This document shows positions 11,003 to 21,900 of a stretch of 64,000 nt of DNA, one piece after another. The DNA lies in the NCBI RefSeq assembly GCF_022539665.2, contig NC_081340.1, forward strand, positions 1,302,001-1,366,000, in the 5' to 3' direction. Within the stretch, counting starts at the first letter, position 1, and each line of letters opens with the position of its first letter. The stretch is from Daphnia carinata. Lineage: Eukaryota; Arthropoda; Branchiopoda; Diplostraca; Daphniidae. The notes below the pieces were generated by a model. The model was given only the letters and a program-made list of their open reading frames with translations. It was not told the origin of the DNA and made no database searches. The translations under genes and the position numbers were made by a program.

Positions 11003-11056
11003 TGGCACAGTGGTTATCGCCATTCAGTTGTATTCAGCTTCCTCGTGTTCGAATCC
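11003..11056 (+). repeat. tRNA-like sequence with RNA polymerase III A and B boxes (possible SINE remnant)
   Basis: TGGCACAGTGG at 11003-11013 fits the A box and TGTTCGAATCC at 11046-11056 fits the B box. Their spacing of 43 bases start to start is that of a tRNA. I cannot pair a convincing acceptor stem, so a tRNA-derived SINE head is more likely than a working tRNA. The homologous place in copy A (near 2540-2590) keeps the A box but has lost the B box. Confidence 0.4.
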
Positions 11057-11411
11057 CACTCATTTTCAAATTCCATGCCATTCCCACCCTGCTCCTTAGA
11101 TTTATATAATTATGGCTGAAGATTCTTAATTTGGGACAAGATTCGAATAATTTGTGGCTTAGATTTGTAACTTTTGCATCAGATTCAAAATTATTCTTGG
11201 ACTGTTATTTGTGCGACATTCAAATGAGTTGCCAACCCGATGTTGCTTTAATAAAAAAAATAAAATTGAATTTTGAATTGGTCATGTATTAACGATAATG
11301 GACTACCAATTTATCCAACTGCTAACAACATTACACAAAATGTGTTTTCATAGGAGAAAAAACGGAGGTAACAGATTTTATACAAACATGGTTATGCAAA
11401 AGCGAAGTTTC

Positions 11412-11545
11412 CTAAGGAACTACGCTTTTATACACCTCTTCGATCTTGTGAACGGATGTTTTTGCTCCCAACAAGTTACATACATCTATCCACGAAACAA
11501 AGTACTGTTGCCAGTTCTGTGAAATCATAACAAGATCAGATCAAT
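11412..11545 (-). pseudogene. Truncated remnant of the HEPN-like gene C terminus
   Basis: Read on the minus strand it contains NWQQYFVSWIDVCNLLG, GAKTSVHKIEEVYKS and then an early TAG at 11412-11414, about 20 codons before the stop position of the copy at 2904. The Rx4H motif and everything 5' of it are absent, because homology ends at the duplication edge. It is a dead fragment, useful as a comparator for the intact copy. Confidence 0.75.
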
Positions 11546-11569
11546 GTATATACGTAATTCCTATCTTAG

Positions 11570-12382
11570 GTTGTGGTGGCTTCGTGTTGTTTGATTGTAA
11601 TTATGGCCGAAGAAAAACCACAGCACCATCCATCTAGACAAATCTACTTAACGCCCCAGCCGTTTAAATTTGCAAGTATTTCCCATTACCTTACTACAAT
11701 TATCGCGGACAACCCGTTATGATGCCAACAGGAAAAAACCTCACTCCAAACGTGAATGTGCCTTACATTTATCAGCCCTGGTTGTCAGGTATGTTTTCAA
11801 ATTTTTGCTTGCTTGACCGCTATTGAAGAACGTTTTCACCTCTGTAGAAACTTTGACACAACATAGCGGTTACGTACAGTTTTTTTTTGCGCTTAGGTGA
11901 TTCCCACGTTGAGAGGAAATATGGGAGTCCAAGCGCAGGTGCAAACATTTTTTACGCCCACGCGCAAAAGGTAACTTACCAATTAATTTACTGATATGAA
12001 CGTTCCGTTTTACTTCATTCTATTTTTTACATTAGAATGTCTTAAAGATAATGCTGCAACTGATGGTGGCCGCACTTGCAAGGCAGCACCACGAGCAAGT
12101 AGGGGCTCCATAGAAATAAAATTTAGCGAAATTAATCAAGTAGCTTACGTCGATATCACGGCCCCAAAGTATTTCAGTGTTACGCTAATTTTTACGGACG
12201 TAACTGATGCTGCAGTCTTTACTAAAATAATACGTATATTCAGCAATTTTTATTTTTTAAAATCTAATTACAGCGAGGTGGTCAAAATCAAAGAAGCGGC
12301 TGATACACCAAGAACACAAGCTGGCTACATGAGCATTGTATCGACTAGTACGGCAAACACGGGCACATCAAAACGTTCATGA
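11570..12382 (+). CDS. Small probably secreted protein, tandem family member 1 (possibly decayed)
   Basis: Not a family I recognise. Exons by comparison with member 2: 11570-11788, 11897-11938 and 12036 onward to TGA at 12380-12382, in one open frame. The first visible exon begins at an acceptor, encodes a hydrophobic stretch then AEEK, a basic/Gln segment and a Pro/Tyr-rich block (LPYYNYRGQPVM). The last exon has ECLKDNAATDG, RTCKAA and DITAPKYFSVTLIF, shared in pattern with member 2. The hydrophobic N terminus suggests export; the true start codon must lie in an upstream exon I could not place. Between the N-terminal segment and the LPYY block the frame slips by one base near 11674, so the locus may be damaged. 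The donor used by member 2 after FT is missing here, and the frame instead reads through. Confidence 0.55.
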
Positions 12383-12503
12383 TTCTCCCGTCCTAACTAA
12401 CACTACAACGCATTTTCTATCAAAATTGCATATCTCCTGTTCTCCCGCTGATTTTGGCATGATGCAATTTCATATGTGGATTCGAATCGTTAATAAATAT
12501 TTA

Positions 12504-12681
12504 CAGCACGTATGACGTAGATGAACACCTGCTAGCTGACGCATCAATGTGTCATCAGAAAATAAATACATTTTGATGAGTGTCGCACGAGCCGCCAATC
12601 AAAATGTGTTTATAAGTGGCGTGAAACTGATGACACATAGATGCGTCAGCTAGCAGGTGTTCATCTCCGTCACACGTGCTG
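12504..12681. mobile_element. Palindromic MITE-like element
   Basis: Arms at 12504-12558 and 12627-12681 are reverse complements with about three mismatches over 55 bases. A further partly complementary stretch (ATTTTGAT and ATCAAAAT) continues toward the centre. Length 178 bases, no coding capacity. I see no clear target-site duplication, so fold-back element is as good a name as MITE. It lies between the two tandem family members. Confidence 0.75.
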
Positions 12682-12994
12682 CCTACGTTACGATACGAAG
12701 AAAGGGAATATCGGATGAAAACGTACATTGGCTTCGTTAAATTTGCATTGTGGACACGCTTTACCTATTATGATTTAGCGCAATGGTATATAGAACAACG
12801 GATCGATCACCTTTCTGCAGTCATATCGTTAGAATCCTCTGCTTGGAATCCAGCCCAATATGACACGCTCCAACTCCGCATCCGTGTCGTCGTTGATGGC
12901 AATTATTTTCAATTGTTTTTCCCTTTCGTTAGCAACATTGATTTTTGCTATTCTATAGCGCAAATAATGTGTTACGTAATTGTATTGTTTTTAG

Positions 12995-14056
12995 ATGATG
13001 GTAATGGCCTGTTTCCTGGTGTTGGCTTCAGCCGAAGAAAAATCTTCGGTTGTGGATGAAGATCGCCAATCTAGGCAGATTCTGGTGACCCCCTAATCGT
13101 ATCATTTTCCTAGTGGCTTCCCATTACCTTACTATAATCCTTACGGACAACCGTTGATGGTGGCAATAGGAAATACTTTCGCAGATCCTAATGTGCCATA
13201 CGTTTATTCACTGTCTTCATCCGGTATGAATCAAGAAATTTTTTAGTTTTTGTTTTAGCATTTATGCAACTAAGGCGTTTAAAAACTAAGCAGGAAGCAT
13301 TGCGATAACACCATCAGCTACAGGTATGAAATTATGTTTTCTTAAAGAACTATATTGTTCTTACCGCGTTTGCAACTGAGGTTGGACGTACAGTGAAATA
13401 TTTTTTTCTCTTTTCTTTATGCTCTTTTCATTTTTGCAAACATTTTTTTTTACCTTTTCCTTCGGTAGAATGTCTCTTAACCAATCTTGCTACCGAAGGA
13501 AGCGCTCGTTGTCGTCTGGCCACTCAAGCGAGACGCGGAGATATCACTATGAAATTCACCGCCCAGGACCAAATAGCTAATTTTTCAATTACCGCACCGA
13601 CGAATTACAACTTTAAGCTAACATACAGCGAAGTAAAGAACGTTAAGGCTTTTACGGTAAATCTATTGTGAATTTTAAACAGTTGAATAGAGTGTGTTAG
13701 TTTGATCGATGATACTGAGGTCATCTCCGTAGTCAAAATATTGTTAACTTAAACAATATAAACTTTATTTTTATTTTATTAATTTCCTAATAGTTTTACT
13801 CCTTTATTAGACAAATGATGTCTTTTCCTTTAGCTTCTTTGGAAAGCTATTGTATTCATTTGATTCAAATCGTTTCATTTGTCTTATGGGCTCATAGCAA
13901 AGCCTTCAAATCAGTGCAACTAGGGATACGTCTGTGACGGAAAAGAAGTACATGAACATTGCGGTGCGTAGTACAGCAGACGGTGACATATTGAAATGCA
14001 GTTGGAAGTCCAGTCGTCAACATTCCCAGGACGGTTGTACGCCCCAATTGATATAA
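12995..14056 (+). CDS. Small probably secreted protein, tandem family member 2 (one in-frame TAA)
   Basis: Paralogue of the locus at 11570. Exons: 12995-13223, 13291-13323, 13469-13656 and about 13915-14056 (stop TAA 14054-14056). The first visible exon encodes MMVMACFLVLASAEEK, a good signal peptide with cleavage likely after ASA. Then come an acidic stretch, RQILVTP and LPYYNPYGQPLM. Later exons hold ECLLTNLATEG, ITAPTNYNFKLTY and KKYMNIAVRSTADG; the last matches GYMSIVSTSTANTG in member 1. A TAA follows RQILVTP, where member 1 has CAG (Gln), so the frame is broken once. The exon starts at an acceptor, so an upstream exon may carry the ATG, or the ATG at 12995 may serve. Function unknown. 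Confidence 0.55.
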
Positions 14057-15651
14057 CAAATCAGCATTAGCATTGAATAATCACGAGGCACTGTGTCGTC
14101 CTTATTAGTCGGTGTGTACAAACTGAATTTGGGGGCGGATATTTGATCCTATGTAGTGTTACCCGGTTAAAAAGTACAACTTTAATTTAAACAATCTTAA
14201 ATATTGAATACACCTTTATTATGCTGAATCAATGCTCTTTCATCTTAACATATGGCTTTTAATTATCCATATGATTTCTTGTGGTTAGCAGACTATCAGC
14301 ACGTGAGCTATCGACTTGATCTTACAATTCGACTGGATAAAGTAGAGGTTCTCATCACATCGTCAATCAAACGACGTTAAACAGATTTTCCCTATAAAAG
14401 TCTTTATTAAAGGATGGTATTAAAGTCCAGGCAATGATTATGATTCACAGTGAATATATACAAAGTTTACCAGTATTGGATCTAACATAATCCTTTCTAT
14501 ATCACCTTGCCTTCTCATTAGCTTGGCATTAGCTTCTTAACAATTCCAGAGTCATACATTCAGTCTTTCCAGTCATAGCATCTATGAATGATAAATAGTG
14601 CGCTTTTTTTTCACACATCGAAAGCAGAACTCTTTAAAAGCAAAAGGCTCTGTTTCAGATGCCTAAAGGGAGGCCATTGAAGCATCGATTGACCTGCGAG
14701 ATCATTTTCTTTTTGCGGGTATTGTTTTTATTTAAAAATTCATTTAATGACTAAAGCAGTCAAACTGCATGCCACTATACCTTTTCTGTAACGAGTCGGC
14801 ATAAAAAGATGCCACACAAGATGTGAAACATGTCTCTTAATTTCTTAGCCTTTCTGATGAAAACAAGCGATTTCAACAGCCATTGCTCTTTAGATTTTGG
14901 TTAGTTCCTGTATGGTGCCACGATGATAACAAGAGGCGTTCTTGTGACGCGCTTGCCAAAAAATTTAAAGATTTTAACTCCTTATGCAGATCATGAAGCA
15001 CGAGCCAATCTCGTTTCATTCTGTAAAACGTCAAATGACACTCGTTTCACTAACTTCCCTCTCGCTAAAACATTTGTTATTTGAGAAGATGCTTGCCGGC
15101 ATAAGGTTATTGTTAATAATTATCGATGCAAACCCGACAAACTAACAACAATAATTTGCGCAGTGCTATTTTTGGCCGGTAGATGGGGATTATTAGATAT
15201 TTTATCGATAATCGTATCGTTATCTAAAAGTGGGCGTAGATAATTTGTGTCTAACAGAACTAGATAATCGCCAACACTAGCTATATTCCCGTATAATACG
15301 CGGACTGCGGACCGTTGTGGTATGGATAAACTGCGGATTACTATCAACCATTTTGGACCAAGTCCGCAGCTAAAAGTCCGCAGATTGTCCAGTCCGCATT
15401 CCGCGTCCGCACTTTCTTTTTGCCCCCCAGAACGGAAGACAAAATTCACAAACTCTGAAGTGTTATTCTGAGAAACTATGGGATTTGTGTGTTGTGATAG
15501 TTGCAATACAAAACCTTAATTGATTGATATTCGGCGATGATTGTCCTGAGTTTGTAGTTTTAAACATTTTTATTGCCTTATTTCGTTGATACATTTTCTG
15601 CCCACTTTAACGAAATCGTTTAAATCTATTTTCTAGTGTCAAAAACTAAAA
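14057..15651. other. Intergenic, with one short dispersed repeat
   Basis: AT-rich sequence without a supportable gene. The minus-strand open frame at 15120-15506 overlaps the repeat at 15290-15400 and has no recognisable domain. The promoter of EXT2 should lie at the right end, but I see no distinct TATA element. Confidence 0.5.
15290..15400 (+). repeat. TCCGCA-rich dispersed repeat, copy left of EXT2
   Basis: Begins with CGTATAATACGCGGACTGCGG and ends with CCGCAGATTGTCCAGTCCGC. The same borders in the same orientation occur at 18917-18990. Inside, CTGCGGA and TCCGCAG are inverted, so the sequence can fold on itself. Confidence 0.7.
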
Positions 15652-18286
15652 ATGAGAGAAAAATATCCCCAGTCGTGTACTGTTTTTGCTGGCAATACCC
15701 CTCTATTTCAAAATCGGCATTCAGTTAAACTAAATTTTCGGAACTTTTTCTTAGGTTTTGCATATATTTTACTGTTCATTTTCCTAGTATTATCAATTTT
15801 TCTGTGGGTATCTTATCCACAAAACAACATAGGACCTTCTGTTTTATTGGATAGAGCTTCCCTTGAGCATTTAACAGAATATGTTGTTCATAGTGATTCA
15901 TTGTCTTTTCCATCTCAAAAGAATTGCACATACTACACATGTTTTGATGTTTATAAATGCAGCCACACACATAGTGGGCGGATAGGTGTCTATTTGTATC
16001 CTTTAGTTGAATTTGTTGATGAAGATAAAGTACCGGTAACAAAGAAAATAACATTAGAGTTTCACAATATGTTGAAAGCTATAATCAATAGTGTGTATTT
16101 TACCCCTAATCCTGACGAAGCATGTCTGTTTATTCCTACTATTGATTTACTAAATCAAAACCGTATTCGTCCTAAAGATGTTGGGAAAGCTTTGGCTTCA
16201 TTACCATAGTAAGAATCTAGATAAAATTTTAAATGTATTTTTGTGAAATAACAAGTTCTTTTTTCTGCTTTGTTTTTGCCCAAATATTAGTTGGAATGAA
16301 GGTCGGAATCATCTTATATTTAATATTCTCCCTGGATCCATGCCAGAGTATTATCCATTTTTGGAGGTTGATATAGGATATGCAATGGCGACTAGTGGTG
16401 GATTCTCATCTTTGACATATCGCCCTGGGTTTGATGTCTCAATCCCAGTGTTCAGTCCACTGGCAGCTGACCTAAAAGGCCAAAACACGGGAGGAGATCG
16501 AAGGTGGCTAGTCATTTCATCGCAACCCAATATTCATGAAGATTTTCGTGAAGTTATTTCGGAAATGGCCGCCGAGCACCCTAGATTTCTCGTGTTAAAC
16601 GGCTGCACATCTTACTCATTGGACACCAAGATTCGCTGTCGAGACAACGAGATGTATCGTTTCCCAGAGATATTACTGGTATGGTGTTACTAAAACTTTT
16701 TAGAAGCCATAATTTCACCAGAAAAACTGGGATTTAGGTTTACGTGTTAACACTATCTACATTTTTTCGATAGAATGGCACTTTCTGTTTAATGGTTCGT
16801 GGCGTTCGATTGGGGCAACCTACGTTGATGGAATCTCTTGCTGCTGGTTGCATCCCAGTGATTGTCTCAGACTCGTACGTGCTTCCTTATGTGGAGGTGA
16901 TTGATTGGAAAAGAGCTGTTCTGCAGGTGTACCAAGGCGATCTTAGCAAAGTAATGGACGTGCTAAGTTGCGTGTCATCCGACCGCATCAGCGAAATGCG
17001 TCGAATGGGAACCTGGATCTACACTCGATATTTCTCCTCTGTTGAACGAATAACGCTTACAACGCTGCGCATTGTTAACGATCGCGTTTTCCCACATGCA
17101 GGACGTTCTTATTCTGATTGGAACGATCCTCCTCCTGATCGACCTCCGTTGACGTCCAACACGTTTGCCCTGCCAATCGGACCACCACGCTCGCAAGGGT
17201 TTACGGCAGTGGTACTTACTTACGATCGCTTGGAAAGCTTATTCCATGTTTTGGAACGAATTTCAGCAGCACCTAGTCTTGCGAAAATTGTAATTGTTTG
17301 GAACAATCAGTTTAAGGATCCTCCGTCCATCTCGTCTTGGCCACGTCTTCCAAAACCACTTCAGGTAAGTTGTTGAATGGTAAATGGGTTCAGTTTTACT
17401 CACATTTTCGTTAAACTGTTATTCCGAGTAGATTGTGCGTACCAAACGCAATCAACTGAGCAATCGCTTTTATCCCTTTCCCGAAATTGAGACGGAGGCT
17501 ATATTGGCAATGGATGACGATATCATGTAAGGCTAATTGAGAACGAAATGCCTTTCAATCTCGAGTTTCTAATTTATGGTTCAGTTTTCTCAAGAAATAC
17601 TATACATTATTTGAGAAATCATAATTTATTTTAATCTTTTATTTTTTATTTATGTAAAATATAGTATGCTTACTACTGACGAGCTAGAATTCGGTTTTGA
17701 AGTCTGGCGTCAGTTCCCTGATCGTATCGTTGGCTTCCCATCCCGTACGCATGTTTGGGATGGACGCAGCCATGGTTGGAAGTATGAATCGGAATGGACT
17801 AACAACGTTTCGATGGTACTAACGGGTGCCGCGTTTTATCACCGCGTTTACAACTATTACTATACCAGTGCTATGCCTGGTGATATCAAAAACTGGGTTG
17901 ACGACCATATGAATTGTGAAGATATGTAAGAACAAAGATTTTATGATATTACTAATAATGGATGGTCGTGTTATACAAATCTTTTCATAATTTTTTTTTC
18001 TAGTGCGATGAATTTTCTTGTCGCAAATTTAACAGGAAAAGCACCTATTAAGGTAGCCCCTCGAAAGAAATTCAAATGTCCCGAATGTGTCAACGCTGAC
18101 TTAATGTCTGTCGACCTCTCGGACATGACTGCCCATATGACAGAACGATCAGAATGCATAAATCGTTTTGCCCACATCTATGGGGGACTTCCTCTTCGTA
18201 GCGTCGAATTCCGAGCTGATCCTGTTCTTTACAAAGACAATTTGCCGGATGCATTCAAAAGATTCAATGATGTTGGAAGCCTGTAA
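15652..18286 (+). CDS. Ext2: Exostosin-2, heparan sulfate co-polymerase subunit
   Basis: With EXT1 this Golgi type II membrane protein builds the GlcNAc-GlcA backbone of heparan sulfate. Exons 15652-16208, 16291-16678, 16774-17364, 17432-17526, 17665-17925 and 18004-18286 join in phase to 724 residues (about 718 in vertebrates). Order: short cytosolic end, membrane segment near residues 33-54, luminal stem with [14 protein letters not shown]47 exostosin domain ([34 protein letters not shown]) and the C-terminal GT64 domain with the metal-binding DDD at about 540-542 (ILAMDDDI), [38 protein letters not shown] and a KKFKCPEC block. The protein ends VGSL as family members do. The ATG chosen gives a basic N terminus before the membrane helix. 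No lesion is visible. Loss of EXT2 orthologues such as fly sister of tout-velu blocks heparan sulfate synthesis and morphogen transport (established knowledge). Confidence 0.97.
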
Positions 18287-18916
18287 AATAATAGAATTTT
18301 ACCATTTTGACGTAACTTTTTGAACTTCCTAGCGTTCTCCTAATGTGCCATATTTTAACTATTATTTTTTTGTGATTTTTGCCTTTTTAAAATACATGTC
18401 GTGTTCGAATTTGTTACGGGATTCTGTTGTTCACGGGGAAAAAGACACTAAAAAATATATTTGAATTTTTTTCTTTGTGTGAATCGGTAATGTTTATGGG
18501 AATCAAAACGCTATTTGATGGGCAATGAAAATTTTTGTGAAAACAAAAAACCCGTGTCGTTTTTACGAACGAGAAAAAGCTTTATCTGTCAGGTGGGTGG
18601 CTTTGTAGGTACGTACAAATAAAATGACAGGACCAGCCGCGATTTTGCTCGCTAGAGATCGCTAGCATTTCTGGAGCTTTATGTTACCTGTTCTTACAGT
18701 TTTTTTGTTTGTTTTTTTACTATTTTTCACTTAAAATTTTTCCTCCTCTTGTCAAATTTTTAATGGGCTTTAAGGGATTCGATTTGTTCCTGTGGTTGCA
18801 TTTCAATATTTTGATAACTAATTCGATGTCTTCAGAACACATGTCTATCTAATCTAACATACCAAGCATATCGCTGGTTTGTCCGCCTAAAACGTAAATA
18901 TGGTACGCTTTATCTT

Positions 18917-18990
18917 CGTATAATACTCGGATTGCGGGCTTCAGTAAAAAATTTTGCAGCTCTACGTCCGCAGTTTATCCAGTCCGCATT
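18917..18990 (+). repeat. TCCGCA-rich dispersed repeat, copy right of EXT2
   Basis: CGTATAATACTCGGATTGCGG at the left and GTCCGCAGTTTATCCAGTCC at the right match the borders of 15290-15400. The middle is shorter and diverged. Confidence 0.7.
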
Positions 18991-21900
18991 TTACTCTGAT
19001 CTCCACTAGCAGTCAAAGAAAGCTGAGAAGAATCGGCTGAAGCTATGCTCGATCTCGACGCCAGATGTCAGCCCTCACCAATGAAGGAAACTCCGGCTAT
19101 TTTCCCTTTCCCATACTGACTACGTGCTGCATACAAACGGTGTTAGTGGGTAATCTACATCATGTAACAACACTACTTCCATTCCAGCCGTGCAACATGC
19201 AGGGCATGATCCATCTGAAAAGTGTACGTTTATCTGGATGGTTACCCTTTTTAATGGTTGATACCCTGCATGCACACTGAGGAAATCCAGCTAATATACC
19301 ATTGACGATGAACATTGTGAAAATAAAACGTTATTCGTTAATTACAAATGCCTAAACTATTGTTGGTTATATATATACACGCCGACTGCTCTTTAGGAAG
19401 CAGGTACCCAATCTATATTTCCATAAAACCTCTTTATCTGAATGTGCAGGTGTTTTCCAATCAGAATGGATGGAAATGCCATGTTCGCTATTATGGCTGC
19501 CGCGTTTTCGATGTTGATCTACATCCGTAGTGATATCGAAACTTTAAGTAATAATCCGCATTGCATCAAATGGTGTATTGACAACGATTCCAGAGTTCAC
19601 AAGCCGGTTTTACCACACCTATTCGTACGTGTCAGCTTTGAATAGAAGTTTGGTCAACCAGATTGAGTCAACACTTTAGTTAGGTCTAAAAAAAGCATAG
19701 GTGCCTGGCTATATTTGTATCTTTCTGTTTAGTTTTCAGGCATAAAATCTGGAGCCGCAACTTTTCGAGGGAAAGCTGGTCTTAAAACTTAAAAGGCCTC
19801 TAGTCATTAATTAATCACGTGGCCTGTCGCCTTCACGGGAAATGTTGGAATAATTTATCAACAAGGAGTGTTAGGCTTGTACTCAACGTTTGAGCCTAAC
19901 TGAAAGTTTCATCAGTGCGTGGCTCTGTACTACGCTCTCTACCCCGTATAACAGCCACTGTAAAAAGCCTTATCACCATTCCGTTCTTTTAAGCCCATCA
20001 TAGACATAATGGCGGTAATAGCTGCTAGTATAGTATGAAGAAGAAGACCTGGATTATGTGAGGACCCTAAAGACTTCGATATAGACGGGAACGCATAGTT
20101 TCGCCTGCCATTTTTGACGTTTTTACAACTGTTACCGTGCATAGCGATACTTGCATGGTGATTGTTTTCAGTAGCTTTTTTAGTCATCTGAAGCTTTCGT
20201 CGGAAACCCTTACATAGTTTTAGAAACGGTTCTAAACTGGTCTTCTGGGCGGGGTTGCTTTGTTTTTCAAAGTTTTCTACATCAGTACCACCTTTTGTTA
20301 ATGAGCCCGTTAAAAAGGTGATGTGTATCACTAATGTTACATGAATCCAAATTTCGCAGTTCTGCTGAAAATTAAATTGGGGCGGCAATCTTGCAAGTAA
20401 CAGGAAGCTTTTTTTGTTTGTTTGCTTTTTGTTTGTTTTTTTGCCCATCCTTTGACAGCTTTTTCAAATGTCTTTTCCTAGAGAATTTAAATTCTTGACG
20501 TCTGACTATCATTACGAAGCATCTGGCCTGCATTCTTAAAACCAAAGCAGTGAATCTATTTTCGTCGACAGAGAAGAAATTCCCTAATTAGTGCGGTTTT
20601 CTCAGTTTCTTTTTCCATAGGTACACGCTAAGCAAGTGAGTCACCTTAGTTTACACCAAATACCAGCTGAACGTTTTCCCAAAAGGTATTGTCTATAGAA
20701 CCCATTGTTAATTACGGTTCTACGGCATGTCGTGAAATTTTAATTCATAGGATCCCTTATTGACAGTTGAAACCTTAATCGCATTTAGCCTACCTACTTT
20801 TTATTTATTAATTGATTTTTTTAGTTTCGTTTTACTTTGTTTTTGTTTTTTACTGTTGATATCGTTCTTCTCTTCATACAGCTATAATGTACTATAACGG
20901 GAATTTGTTAAGTCTAAATTCGCTAGCTGCTCCCGGATAGTATATACTGTATAACTTTCTTTCAACAGTTAATTAGCCTTGCTTTGGCTACTATACTCCG
21001 GCTCAAGCACAAACTTTGCGGTAAGCGTGAACGGTTTTCAGAGAAATTCTCTTCTAATTCAGATTCGAGCTTCGCCAATCAATTTTCAATTATTATCAAT
21101 CTACCAGCAGCGTAATTTCTCTCATTTCAATCATTGCCAAGAGTCGCAAAATTCGGCCATTTAGGTCTAAAAAATATGCTAAATCAAGTATTTTACAGCG
21201 AACAATAATCCGTTGAGAGCTTTAACGATATTTAAACATCTAAGGATGAGACGTATTACCTGTCGGAATTCTTCCTGATGCTGCTAACATCCTATTGACA
21301 TTGGAACGTTACCAAGCAGGCGTTTAAATGAAGGTGAATGTGTGATTCCTGATTCTTCGCATTCGTTTAGTATTGGTACTGTGACGAGTTACCAGCTGAA
21401 AATGTGCCTCTGTGGGATACCTTTTAAGGGACAAAATCAAGAGCGAGGTGTGTCAACCAAATCGCCTTACACTTTAGCAAGGTACAAATACACGCCTCGT
21501 TAGTAAATAAAGAATTTTCCACATTTGCCTTAAACACTACCAATTGAAGTGACAGCTTACCTGAAATTGCGCGTGAAAAATATAGCAGCTCCATAATCTT
21601 AGTGACCAGCTGAAAGGCTGTAACACTTAGCATCTATACACTGTTTGGCATCCAGAGCTGTTTAAGGAGTGTCTATAGGATGGGTAAGTTGAAAAAAATG
21701 GATCTGAAGGGCCATAAAAATCACAGCTCCATTTGATTGGCCAATGGGCTAGTTAAAGGAAAACGCCTTAGTCATCCAAGAGCATGTTAACGCATTGCTT
21801 GTATTTATTAGAACTTGCACTATGACGTCATTTAAGTGCAATAACAATAAGCCGAAACGATAAAAGAGAAGAAAAACAAATTATGTGATGACACGTTTTT

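Larger units (their letters stand above)
8459..11545 (+). repeat. Segmental duplication, copy B
   Basis: Partner of 1-3070. The near-identical part ends around 10910, the diverged part around 11545, where the secreted-protein family locus begins. Bases 10310-11290 are vinculin 3' flank with no supportable gene apart from the tRNA-like remnant listed separately. Confidence 0.93.

Noticed and set aside
19939-20448. 169-codon minus-strand open frame
   Set aside because: Starts in a low-complexity AAAC-type tract (Lys/Asn/Thr), has no domain and no conserved-looking block.
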